Shown here in pieces: positions 1-8,220 of a stretch of 64,000 nucleotides of DNA. Within the stretch, counting starts at the first letter, position 1. The number at the start of each line of letters is the position of its first letter. The stretch is taken from positions 124,001 to 188,000 of the forward strand of contig NZ_CAMLHC010000005.1 of assembly GCF_946479755.1 (NCBI RefSeq). Reading direction: 5' to 3'. Source of the stretch: an uncultured Chitinophaga sp. (lineage in GTDB: Bacteria; Bacteroidota; Bacteroidia; Chitinophagales; Chitinophagaceae). The notes under the pieces are model-generated. The model was given only the letters and a program-made list of their open reading frames with translations, searched no databases and was not told where the DNA came from. Both the position numbers and the translations under genes were made by a program.

Positions 1-58
1 GGAAATGCCTGAACTACTGCTACTAACCCGTTAGATTCATTGACTAATCATCCATCTT
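1..58. other. Left-edge sequence without a recognisable gene
   Basis: All three forward frames reach a stop within about 35 bases of the window edge, so this may be the last codons of an upstream gene or its 3' flank. It is too short to assign. The carbamoyltransferase start follows at position 59. Confidence 0.4.
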
Positions 59-1780
59 ATGTACACCTTAGGTATCAACGCCGCTTTCCATGATTCAGCC
101 GCCTGCCTGGTAAAGGACGGGCAGCTGGTGGCAGCAGCTGAAGACGAACGTTTTACACATATCAAGCACGGAAAAAGACCGATTCCTTTTGCCGCTTACG
201 AACTGCCTTACCACGCTATCAACTATTGTTTGCAGTCAGCCGGTATCCGGTTACACCAGGTTGATCATTTTGCATATTCCTTTGATCCTTTTCTGCTGAT
301 GCCTGCCGGAACGGGAGAAGAAGCGGAAATCAACCTTCCGCTTTTTCCCGCTGGCAAAGAGATGCCGGAGAAATGGCTGTCGCCCTGGGACCCGCTCTTT
401 TTACAAGCCGTCGCCAATGCCCCCGGACAACTGACAGACGGTTATCCACACCATCTGCAGACCAACTTCAGGGATGCGGTGATCAACCGGCGGGACCAGT
501 GGCATTATCTCGAACATCACCTCTGCCATGCCGCGAGCGCATTTCTGCCTTCTCCCTATGAAGAGGCAGCCGTGATGACGATCGATGGCAGAGGCGAGAA
601 AGCTACCACTACATTCAGCACCGGCGCCCACCACTCGCTGACGCGCATCAGCCAGGTGAATATGCCGCATTCGCTAGGCCTGCTTTATGAAAGAATTACC
701 ACCCATCTTGGCTTTTTACACTCATCAGATGAATATAAAGTGATGGCCCTCGCCTCCTATGGTAAACCCGTTTATGTACAAGCCCTCCGGGACATCATCG
801 CCTTGTCGGACAATGGCAGCTACCAGATAGCCGATATCCCGCTGGAGGAGATACTGGGGCCGTCGCGGAAGAAAACCGATCCTTTCCTGGCCATGCATTT
901 CGACATAGCGCATTCCATGCAGGCCGTATTACAGGAAAGCGTGCTGCAACTGGCATCCTGGCTCAAACGTGAAACCGGCAGCGACAACCTCTGTTTTGCC
1001 GGCGGCGTAGCGCTCAACTGCGTGCTCAACGCCACGCTCCGGGATGCCGGTATCTTCCGTAACATCTGGGTGCAACCCGCCGCCGGCGATGCCGGTACCG
1101 CGCTGGGCGCCGCACTGTGGGCGGACGCCCGCCTGCGGCAACGCACCACGAAAGACTTTGTCATGGACCACGCTTACTGGGGCCCCGCTTATCCGGACGC
1201 AGAAATCGAACAGTTCCTGCAATGGACAAAAACGCCCTACCGCAAGCTGGACAATATCGCCGAAGAAGCAGCCGCGCTGCTGGCACAGGATAAAATCATC
1301 GGATGGTTCCAGGGCCGCATGGAATTCGGTCCGCGTGCGCTGGGCAGCCGTTCCATCCTGGCATCGCCCCTACATGCGGATATGCAGGCAAAACTCAACG
1401 AGGTGAAGGACCGGGAAGACTTCCGGCCGGTAGCGCCGGTGGTGACGGAAGAAGCCGCGGCACAATGGTTCGAAGGCGCCGACTATTCGCCCTTTATGCT
1501 TTTTGTATACCGGGTAAAAGAAGATAAAAAAGCACTTATTCCCGCCGTGACCCATGTAGACGGCACCGCCCGTATACAGACGGTCAACCGGGAACAACAT
1601 CCGCTGTATCACGAACTGCTGCAGGCTTTTGAAAAAAAGACCGGCGTGCCCGTACTGATCAACACCTCTTTCAATACACTGGGCAAACCCATTGTATGCA
1701 CGCCCCGCGATGCGCTGGAATGCTTCTGGTCCTCCCCTTTCGATGCACTGGTGATCGGTTCGTTCCTCATCGAAAAATAA
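59..1780 (+). CDS. Carbamoyltransferase, NodU/CmcH family
   Basis: Predicted to transfer a carbamoyl group from carbamoyl phosphate to a hydroxyl of a sugar or other small acceptor. The 573-residue length fits full-length NodU/CmcH proteins. The N-terminal Kae1-like domain opens with a GINAAFHDSAACL segment and carries the metal-binding HHLCHAAS motif near residue 151. A GDAGTALGAA glycine-rich loop follows near residue 345. The C-terminal YrdC-like carbamoyltransferase part has FGPRALGSRS near residue 420 and INTSFNTLGKPIV near 531. It heads a + strand run with a GT2 gene 6 bases downstream and a GT9 gene after that. The convergent hldE/gmhB genes suggest the acceptor is a heptose-containing glycan. 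In Pseudomonas aeruginosa lipopolysaccharide a heptose is carbamoylated by a related enzyme (WapO). The acceptor here is inferred. Confidence 0.9.
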   Translation: MYTLGINAAFHDSAACLVKDGQLVAAAEDERFTHIKHGKRPIPFAAYELPYHAINYCLQSAGIRLHQVDHFAYSFDPFLLMPAGTGEEAEINLPLFPAGKEMPEKWLSPWDPLFLQAVANAPGQLTDGYPHHLQTNFRDAVINRRDQWHYLEHHLCHAASAFLPSPYEEAAVMTIDGRGEKATTTFSTGAHHSLTRISQVNMPHSLGLLYERITTHLGFLHSSDEYKVMALASYGKPVYVQALRDIIALSDNGSYQIADIPLEEILGPSRKKTDPFLAMHFDIAHSMQAVLQESVLQLASWLKRETGSDNLCFAGGVALNCVLNATLRDAGIFRNIWVQPAAGDAGTALGAALWADARLRQRTTKDFVMDHAYWGPAYPDAEIEQFLQWTKTPYRKLDNIAEEAAALLAQDKIIGWFQGRMEFGPRALGSRSILASPLHADMQAKLNEVKDREDFRPVAPVVTEEAAAQWFEGADYSPFMLFVYRVKEDKKALIPAVTHVDGTARIQTVNREQHPLYHELLQAFEKKTGVPVLINTSFNTLGKPIVCTPRDALECFWSSPFDALVIGSFLIEK

Positions 1781-1786
1781 AGGTGT

Positions 1787-2773
1787 ATGAAACAAAACAT
1801 CAAAATATCCGTGATCATTCCAACGTGGCGCCGGCCTTCGCTACTGATCGACTGCCTGCATGCGTTGTCGCAGCAATACTTTCCCGTTGACCATTTTGAA
1901 GTGATCATTGTCAGCGATGGCGACGATCCTACCACTGCTGCCGCCATCCGTTCCTGGCAGGGCGCCGGCCAGCTGCAGCTGCAATACTTTCAGCTGCCCG
2001 GCAAAGGCGGTCCTGCCGCCGCCCGCAATATGGGCTGGCAAAACGCCGTCGGCCAGCTTGTCGCCTTCACCGACGATGATTGTCAGCCTGAACCCGAATG
2101 GCTGGAGAGCCTTTGGTGCCGCCATCGTACCGCCAAAACGCCGGCGGCTTATACCGGAAAGGTGTTAGTACCGCTGCCGGCCAAAAGCGCACTGACAGAC
2201 CATGCACGTAACACGGCCCACCTGGCGCGCGCCGATTTTATTACGGCCAACTGTGCCTGCACCCGCGATGCGCTGCTGCTGACAGGCGGCTTCGACGAAC
2301 AGTTCACCATGGCCTGGCGGGAAGACAGTGACCTTCAGTTTAAACTGCTCCAACAACATATACCCATACAATACGTGGCCACGGCCGTTGTCAGGCATCC
2401 GGTACGTCCCACCAAATGGGGCAGCAGCCTGCGCGACCAGCGTAAGGGCGCTTTCAACGCCCTGCTGCACCGTAAACACCCGGTCCTTTACAACGAACGT
2501 ATCGGGCAGGCGCCGCCACCGCTGTATTACGCCATGGTGCTCGGCCTGATAGCCGCCATCGGCAGCGCTGCCGCCGGCCATCCGGCAGTGGCCCTGTTTT
2601 TACTGACGCTCTGGATAATCGCCTGGCTGTATTTTACCGCAAAGAGACTTGCCGGTACCAGTCATACCTTGTCGCATATCTCCGAAATGCTGGTCACCTC
2701 CGCCGTGATCCCTTTTCTTTCGGTGTATTGGCATATTTACGGTATGATCAAATACCGGTCATTTTTTGTTTAA
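1787..2773 (+). CDS. Glycosyltransferase family 2 with C-terminal membrane segments
   Basis: A GT-A fold, inverting glycosyltransferase using a nucleotide-activated sugar. The first residues give the usual beta strand (ISVIIPTWRRP). The nucleotide-binding segment around residue 40 is VIIVSDGDD, and the metal-binding FTDDDC motif is near residue 93. A WREDSD motif near residue 175 fits the ED catalytic region. Residues about 245-285 and 300-320 are hydrophobic, so the protein is probably held at the inner face of the cytoplasmic membrane, where surface glycans are assembled on carriers. It starts 6 bases after the carbamoyltransferase stop, implying co-transcription. Donor and acceptor cannot be read from the sequence. 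Confidence 0.88.
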   Translation: MKQNIKISVIIPTWRRPSLLIDCLHALSQQYFPVDHFEVIIVSDGDDPTTAAAIRSWQGAGQLQLQYFQLPGKGGPAAARNMGWQNAVGQLVAFTDDDCQPEPEWLESLWCRHRTAKTPAAYTGKVLVPLPAKSALTDHARNTAHLARADFITANCACTRDALLLTGGFDEQFTMAWREDSDLQFKLLQQHIPIQYVATAVVRHPVRPTKWGSSLRDQRKGAFNALLHRKHPVLYNERIGQAPPPLYYAMVLGLIAAIGSAAAGHPAVALFLLTLWIIAWLYFTAKRLAGTSHTLSHISEMLVTSAVIPFLSVYWHIYGMIKYRSFFV

Positions 2774-2791
2774 TGATTAACATCCACCGCT

Positions 2792-3811
2792 ATGCTACAA
2801 GATGTGCAACGTATCACTATACTCCGCGCCCTGAAGCTGGGCGATCTTTTATGCACTGTTCCTGCCTTCCGGGCGTTGCGGCTGGCTTTTCCGGCAGCAC
2901 ATATTACGCTCGCCGGCCTGCCATGGGCCGCTGCTTTCCAGGAACGTTTCCCACATTATATTGATGAACTGGCAGTATTCCCCGGCTATCCCGGCCTGCC
3001 GGAACAGGAACCTGATGAACAGGCCTTCAAAGCTTTTATGCAGAGGCGGCAGCAGGCGAAAGATGACCTGGTCCTGCAGATGCAGGGCAACGGCAGTATT
3101 GTCAACGACATCGTAACACAATGGAATGCGCGGTACACCGCCGGGTTTGTGCCGATAGGCGAAGCGCCGCCCACGCCATTGTTCACCACCTACCCGGAGG
3201 ATGTGCATGAGATCCACCGGCACCTGCAGCTGCTGGAACACATCGGCATACCGGCCACCCAAACGATGCTGGAGTTCCCGCTCACATCGGCCGACAGGCG
3301 GGCTTTTGAAGCGCTCGCATTACCTGTGGGTGATTATGAATATATCTGTATCCATCCCGGCGCCAGTGTGCCGGAACGGCGGTGGCCGACCGCCTACTTC
3401 GCTGCCATGGCCGATTACCTCGCCAGCCAGGGATGGAAAATCATCCTGACAGGCACGGCACAGGAAAAAGCCCTCACCGCGGAAGTCAAAGGCTACATGC
3501 GGTTTCCCGCCATTGATCTTGCCGGCGGCACCTCGCTCGGTTGTATGGCACAATTGATCCGGAACTGCCGCGCGCTGGTATGCAACTGTACCGGTGTATC
3601 CCACATCGCCGCGGCCACCGCTACGCCCAGCCTGGTGATCAGTATGGACGGAGAACCACACCGGTGGGCACCGCTTCACCACTACCTGCATTGCACGATC
3701 GACTGGACACGGCAGCCTGCCATAGAGCGTATCTATCATCAATGTGATGAACTGCTGGCACGCACCAGCTACCGGGAGCCGGTATTCAGACCAGCTGCAA
3801 CGCCTTGCTGA
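2792..3811 (+). CDS. Glycosyltransferase family 9 (heptosyltransferase-like)
   Basis: GT9 enzymes transfer heptose from ADP-heptose in lipopolysaccharide-type glycans. The N-terminal LRALKLGDLLCTVPAFRAL segment (residues about 11-29) is the family signature. The C-terminal half has ICIHPGAS near residue 186 and the GVSHIAAA donor-site motif near 265. The length of 339 residues is normal. It is third in the + strand run. Its last 26 bases overlap, tail to tail, the 3' end of another GT9 gene on the opposite strand. The nearby hldE and gmhB support ADP-heptose as donor. This is inferred, because Bacteroidota GT9 proteins are diverse. Confidence 0.87.
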   Translation: MLQDVQRITILRALKLGDLLCTVPAFRALRLAFPAAHITLAGLPWAAAFQERFPHYIDELAVFPGYPGLPEQEPDEQAFKAFMQRRQQAKDDLVLQMQGNGSIVNDIVTQWNARYTAGFVPIGEAPPTPLFTTYPEDVHEIHRHLQLLEHIGIPATQTMLEFPLTSADRRAFEALALPVGDYEYICIHPGASVPERRWPTAYFAAMADYLASQGWKIILTGTAQEKALTAEVKGYMRFPAIDLAGGTSLGCMAQLIRNCRALVCNCTGVSHIAAATATPSLVISMDGEPHRWAPLHHYLHCTIDWTRQPAIERIYHQCDELLARTSYREPVFRPAATPC

Positions 3812-4868
3812 CGGCATGCAACACATTTTCCACGGTGGCCATAGGCAGCCGCTTCTTCTTTATCTGCTGATAGTGCCAGGTTAACAAGGTGTTCCTGCTT
3901 TGCAGTTTCTCCGGCACATCAAAATACAGTACCGTCCCTTTTCCATGCCACGGCGTATGCTGCAGGTTGGTCATCGCATACAGTACGATCACCGGCGTAG
4001 ACGTGGCCGCCGCGATGTGGATGGTACCGGTATTCACCGAAATGATCAACGGACTTCTCCTTACCAGCAGCGCAAACTCCCGGAGCGAAAAAGCACCCGC
4101 CATATTAATGGCACGATGGTCGCCGATAGCCTGTTGCAACCTGGCAGCGTCGGCCTCTTCCCCGCTGTTGCCGGTAATCAGCAACTGGCAGTCATGCTGC
4201 CGGATAATTTCGCGGCCTATCTCCACCCATTTGCTAAAACCGAACTGCCGCTTGGCATCCTGCACCATCGGATGCAGCAGCATCCAGGGTTTGTGAGGGT
4301 CTGCCTTGTGCACCGCCAGCTTACGGACAATGCCCGGCCACAGCGTATCATCCGTCTGTATCGACAAACGGGTGTCGATCACCGGCGCGCCTGTATACCT
4401 CGCCAGGTGCAGGTCCCGCTCCACCTGGTGCTGCGGCGTTTCAAAGGGCTCCTTGTCCGGTATCCAATGCGTTAGCAGCTGGTAAGGGTTCTCCCGGCAG
4501 TATGCCAGTCGCAGCGGGATGCCCGCCTGCATGGCCATTAAAGCCGCGGGTAAAGGACTCTGGCTGAAGACCGTGAAAATGATCGCGGCGTCAAAATGTT
4601 CACTGGCCAGTGTTGCCACCAGTTCCTGGTAGGTATCCGGCGTGGTCACATGGTCCTGTTTTACCCAGGGCGCGTTAAACACAAATACGTTGTCTATTTC
4701 AGGTAGCAATGCCGCGGCAGGGGCCGCGGCTGCAGAGGTAAGCACCGACAGCTGACAGCGGCCGGCTTCTTTAAGCGCACGGAAAGCGGGAGCACTCATG
4801 AGGAGGTCTCCCATATTATCTAACCGTATGCAGAGGATTTTTTTACATTCGTTCCATGGATAGTACAT
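3786..4868 (-). CDS. Glycosyltransferase family 9 (heptosyltransferase-like)
   Basis: A second GT9 enzyme of 360 residues. The N-terminal ILCIRLDNMGDLLMSAPAFR segment matches the family opening. A histidine-proline segment (LLHPMVQDAKRQF) lies near residue 197 and the donor-site VNTGTIHIAAATSTPV near residue 280. It is the last gene of the - strand run: the ATG begins one base after the hldE stop codon, which suggests translational coupling. It overlaps the convergent GT9 gene by 26 bases. Two GT9 enzymes would allow two successive heptose additions, or transfer onto two acceptors. Confidence 0.87.
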   Translation of the reverse strand: MYYPWNECKKILCIRLDNMGDLLMSAPAFRALKEAGRCQLSVLTSAAAAPAAALLPEIDNVFVFNAPWVKQDHVTTPDTYQELVATLASEHFDAAIIFTVFSQSPLPAALMAMQAGIPLRLAYCRENPYQLLTHWIPDKEPFETPQHQVERDLHLARYTGAPVIDTRLSIQTDDTLWPGIVRKLAVHKADPHKPWMLLHPMVQDAKRQFGFSKWVEIGREIIRQHDCQLLITGNSGEEADAARLQQAIGDHRAINMAGAFSLREFALLVRRSPLIISVNTGTIHIAAATSTPVIVLYAMTNLQHTPWHGKGTVLYFDVPEKLQSRNTLLTWHYQQIKKKRLPMATVENVLHAVSKALQLV

Positions 4869-4869
4869 A

Positions 4870-6363
4870 TCAGACTCCGGTTTTATAAGACGCAGGTGAA
4901 AGCTGCCGGCTGGAGATCTCCCTGATAATGGCAGTGGTAGATCTTCCTTTCACCAGTGGCAACAGCTGTACTTCTCCTCCCAGCTGTTCCACCAGCCGGG
5001 CTTCCGGCAGTGTTTCCAGTGTATAGTCCCCTCCTTTTACAAAAATATCGGGCCGCAGGGCCGTAATCAAATCGCAGGGGGTATCGTCTGTGAGCTGGCC
5101 GAACGGGATAATGTGGGTCACAGCCGCTAGTCCGGCCAGCACCTCCATCCGTTCTGCCAGTGTATTCACGGGCCTGTCTTCCCCTTTCAGCCGGCGGATA
5201 CTTTCATCGGTATTGATGCCGACGATCAGTACGTCTCCCAGCTCGCGTGCGTTGCGCAGGTAGTTCACATGACCGCTGTGCAGAATATCGAAACAGCCGT
5301 TGGTGAAAACGATCCTGCTGCCGGCGTTACGGTACAGTGTGCCCAGCATGGACAGGGTGGCGATGTCCTCCACAAATTTGCCCTGCACCGCTGATGCGGC
5401 CATCAGTTCCGCTGAGGTGCAGGACGCAGTAGTATCTTTTGTAATGGCAATACCCGCCGCCATGCCGGCAATAGCGGCCGCAGAGACCGGGTCCGCGCCA
5501 TAAAGCGATGCCAGCGTATAGGTGCTGATATACGTATCACCGGCGCCAGATACCTGCGGATGGCGCACCCTATGCGCAGTAGTATGCGCTGCCAGCTGAT
5601 CTTTGATAAAGACCAGCGCCCCTTCGTCATCCAGCGTGACAGTAGTGACAGCGGCTCCTGTGAGGGTATAGAGGTCCTTACCCGCATCCTGCAGTGCTTC
5701 TGTCCTTTTACCGGCGCCAAACTGCAAATGCAGCAGCTGTGACACCTCGAGGCTGTTGGGTTTTGCAACCGAAGGCCGTAATGATGCAAACAGCCGCAGG
5801 TCTTTTGCATCCACAGCCAAGAAAGTATCGTGTAGCCGGCGCAGTGATTCCAGCGCCGCTATCACCCGGGGCGTAAACAGCCCTTTCTGGTAGTCTGCCA
5901 GCACAACGGCGTCGTACTGACCGTAGCAGGATTCCAGTAGTGCTATCAGCCGCTGTTCCACCGCCGCCGACACCGCGGTTTCCGTACCGCTGTCGTAACG
6001 GGTGAGCAGCTGCGTGCCTGCCACCAGGCGGGTCTTCACCATGGTACCCCTATCGGGCGCTTTGATAACGGCAGCGTTGACTTGTTGCTGGGCCATCAGG
6101 CCGCAGATATCGAGGGCGCCCTCATCATTGCCGGTAACACCCAAACAGGTCACTATCGCTCCCATGCTGGCGAGATTGTACGCCGTATTACCGGCGCCCC
6201 CCAGCGCCTGTTCGCAGGTTGCGATTTCCAGTACCGGCGCCGCAGCCTCCGGGCACAGGCGGGTGCTCCGCCCTTTCAGATAGACGTCCAGGATAAGGTC
6301 TCCTACTACCAGTACTTTGAATTGTTTTTCACGTGCGCATAACTGTTTAAAAAAGGTTTCCAT
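4870..6363 (-). CDS. hldE: Bifunctional heptose 7-phosphate kinase / heptose 1-phosphate adenylyltransferase
   Basis: HldE phosphorylates D-glycero-beta-D-manno-heptose 7-phosphate at O-1 and, after GmhB removes the 7-phosphate, adenylates the product to ADP-heptose. The N-terminal PfkB-type kinase has VVGDLILDVY at residues 19-28, GGAGN at 55-59 and the anion-hole GAGDT near residue 272. The C-terminal nucleotidyltransferase has FTNGCFDILHSGHV near residue 351 and a GRSTTAII tail near 475. I chose the ATG at 6363 (497 residues). An upstream TTG at 6387 would lengthen the overlap with gmhB from 17 to 41 bases. It sits between gmhB and a GT9 gene. The kinase and transferase are fused as in the enterobacterial enzyme. 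No epimerase (hldD) or isomerase (gmhA) is in the window. Confidence 0.93.
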   Translation of the reverse strand: METFFKQLCAREKQFKVLVVGDLILDVYLKGRSTRLCPEAAAPVLEIATCEQALGGAGNTAYNLASMGAIVTCLGVTGNDEGALDICGLMAQQQVNAAVIKAPDRGTMVKTRLVAGTQLLTRYDSGTETAVSAAVEQRLIALLESCYGQYDAVVLADYQKGLFTPRVIAALESLRRLHDTFLAVDAKDLRLFASLRPSVAKPNSLEVSQLLHLQFGAGKRTEALQDAGKDLYTLTGAAVTTVTLDDEGALVFIKDQLAAHTTAHRVRHPQVSGAGDTYISTYTLASLYGADPVSAAAIAGMAAGIAITKDTTASCTSAELMAASAVQGKFVEDIATLSMLGTLYRNAGSRIVFTNGCFDILHSGHVNYLRNARELGDVLIVGINTDESIRRLKGEDRPVNTLAERMEVLAGLAAVTHIIPFGQLTDDTPCDLITALRPDIFVKGGDYTLETLPEARLVEQLGGEVQLLPLVKGRSTTAIIREISSRQLSPASYKTGV

Positions 6364-6931
6364 ACGCTTTGTTTTGGGCTGACTCAAGAATCGTGTCTGC
6401 CGCGGCTGTCAGTGATGGCACACGGAAGTCCGGTGTATTAAAAGCATTAAAATCCCATTGTGTTTCATGGCCGTTGTCGATCAGGATGGTGCGGCACCCT
6501 ATGCGGTTGCCCGCTTCCATGTCATGCAGTATGTCTCCGATCATCCAGGAGTCATGCAGCTGCAGCTGATGATCGCGCGCGGCATGTAACAACATGCCCG
6601 GCCTCGGTTTCCGGCAGATACACGACTGGCGGTAACGTTCTATTTTGCCCGCCGGATGATGCGGACAATAATACACGGCATCCAGTTGGACGCCGGCCTC
6701 ACCCAGCAGCTCCTGTATCTTGTCAAATACCGGGAAAAGGTCTTCTTCATGGAAATAACCATGGGCCACGCCCGACTGGTTAGTCACCATGATCAGCATA
6801 AAACCCGCCGCCTGCAAGGCTGACAGCGCCGCGCCGGCGCCTGGTTCCAGCACCACTTTATGCGGGTCTGCATTGTAGGGAACATCTTTAACCAGGGTCC
6901 CATCCTTGTCTATAAATACAGCTTTGTCCAT
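6347..6931 (-). CDS. gmhB: D-glycero-beta-D-manno-heptose 1,7-bisphosphate 7-phosphatase
   Basis: A HAD-superfamily (IIIA) phosphatase that removes the 7-phosphate from heptose 1,7-bisphosphate, the step between the two HldE activities. The catalytic DKDGT motif is at residues 8-12, with Asp8 as predicted nucleophile and Asp10 as general acid. MVTNQSG supplies the second HAD motif. The zinc loop is visible as Cys89, His91, Cys104 and Cys106, which distinguishes GmhB from other HAD proteins. Motif IV (GDILHDMEAG) is near residue 137. The length of 194 residues is typical. The gene lies 3 bases after the upstream glycosyltransferase and its 3' end overlaps hldE by 17 bases. Confidence 0.93.
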   Translation of the reverse strand: MDKAVFIDKDGTLVKDVPYNADPHKVVLEPGAGAALSALQAAGFMLIMVTNQSGVAHGYFHEEDLFPVFDKIQELLGEAGVQLDAVYYCPHHPAGKIERYRQSCICRKPRPGMLLHAARDHQLQLHDSWMIGDILHDMEAGNRIGCRTILIDNGHETQWDFNAFNTPDFRVPSLTAAADTILESAQNKAYGNLF

Positions 6932-6934
6932 TAC

Positions 6935-8188
6935 TCATATGGCGGCTTTAATGGTCCGTGAATCCTGGTGTGCCAGTACCGTTTCGTACAATTTATGCAT
7001 ACGGCCGGCCACCTGCTGCCAGGTGAACAATTTCCGTATCCGGTTGACCGCCGCTTCGCCCATCGCCTCCCGCTTCTCCGGGTGGGCCAGCAGTTGGTTG
7101 ATGGCATCGGCCAGTGCCTCCGGATCTTTCGGCGGAATCAGCTTACCGGTCACATCATCGATAACACTGTATTTGATACCGCCTACATTAGCACCAATGA
7201 CCGGCGTACCGCAAGCCATGGCTTCCAGCGGTGTAATACCGAAAGGTTCATACCAGGGTGTGGTGATAAACAGATCGGCCGCGGAGTAATAATATTTCAG
7301 TTCGTCCCTGTTTTTATGTCCCACAAAGCAGATCCTGGCGGCTACGCCCAGCTCTCTGGCCAGCATCCGCAACCGTTGCGCTTCGTGGTTATGCTGTGTA
7401 GGATGCGCATCTCCGCCTACTACGATCAGCCTTGTCTTATGTTGTCCGCTGCCCAGTTTGGCCAGCGCCTGGATGACATTGTCGATTCCTTTGCGGGGCA
7501 CTACACGGCCCAGCTGCAGCAATATCCGCTCGTCCTGCGGCAGGCGCAGCAGGATGCGCGACAGTTGTTTATCTATCGGAAAAAACTCTTCCGGCGTTAC
7601 GCCACAGGGGATCACCGCTATCTTCTCCGCCAGGGCGTTGTAATGTGTCAGCAGGTCTTCCCGGTCCTGCGGGCATTCCGCGATGATAGCATCTGCCGCC
7701 GCCATGGTCTGTTCTTCGATGGCGACACGTTCCGGCGGAAAGCGGTCCTGGTCGCCCTGGAACAAACGGCGAATATGTCCCAGCGCATGGAAAGTAACGA
7801 CATAGGGAATATGCAGTATACTTTTCAACTCCATGGCCACAAGGGCGGACATGAAAAAATTAGCATGTATCAGCTGATAGTCCATTTTCTCCTCGCGGAT
7901 GAACCGTAGCATGTCATCCCGGAAGGCCGCCATGTAAGGCAGTATCCTTTCTTTCTCCACCTGTTCCGGCGGACCGGCATCGATGTGAATAATGCGGATG
8001 CCCTGCATCCATCGCAGACACCGCGGGTAGTCCTTATTCTCCCGTCTCGTAAAAATATCAACGGCATATCCTTTCTGGGCCAGCTGCCGGGCCAGTTCTC
8101 CCACATAGACGTTTTGTCCGCCGGCGTCAATGCCACCCAGTACCGCCAAAGGAGAAGCATGCTCACTGATAAATGCTATTCTTTTCAT
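6935..8188 (-). CDS. Glycosyltransferase family 4
   Basis: A retaining GT-B enzyme of 417 residues. The N-terminal glycine-rich GGIDAGGQNVYVGEL loop (residues about 16-30) resembles sucrose-synthase and sucrose-phosphate-synthase type GT4 proteins. The C-terminal domain has LGRVVPRKGID near residue 240 and the EPFGITPLE (E-x7-E) motif near residues 314-322. An in-frame ATG at 8302 exists, but that extension lies inside the upstream gene and has no family similarity. The ATG at 8188 begins exactly at the first Rossmann strand (MKRIAFIS). It is 32 bases downstream of another glycosyltransferase and 3 bases upstream of gmhB. Sugar specificity is unknown. Confidence 0.87.
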   Translation of the reverse strand: MKRIAFISEHASPLAVLGGIDAGGQNVYVGELARQLAQKGYAVDIFTRRENKDYPRCLRWMQGIRIIHIDAGPPEQVEKERILPYMAAFRDDMLRFIREEKMDYQLIHANFFMSALVAMELKSILHIPYVVTFHALGHIRRLFQGDQDRFPPERVAIEEQTMAAADAIIAECPQDREDLLTHYNALAEKIAVIPCGVTPEEFFPIDKQLSRILLRLPQDERILLQLGRVVPRKGIDNVIQALAKLGSGQHKTRLIVVGGDAHPTQHNHEAQRLRMLARELGVAARICFVGHKNRDELKYYYSAADLFITTPWYEPFGITPLEAMACGTPVIGANVGGIKYSVIDDVTGKLIPPKDPEALADAINQLLAHPEKREAMGEAAVNRIRKLFTWQQVAGRMHKLYETVLAHQDSRTIKAAI

Positions 8189-8220
8189 ATGCTTGAAATT
8201 TATACGTAAAAAAACTTTTC

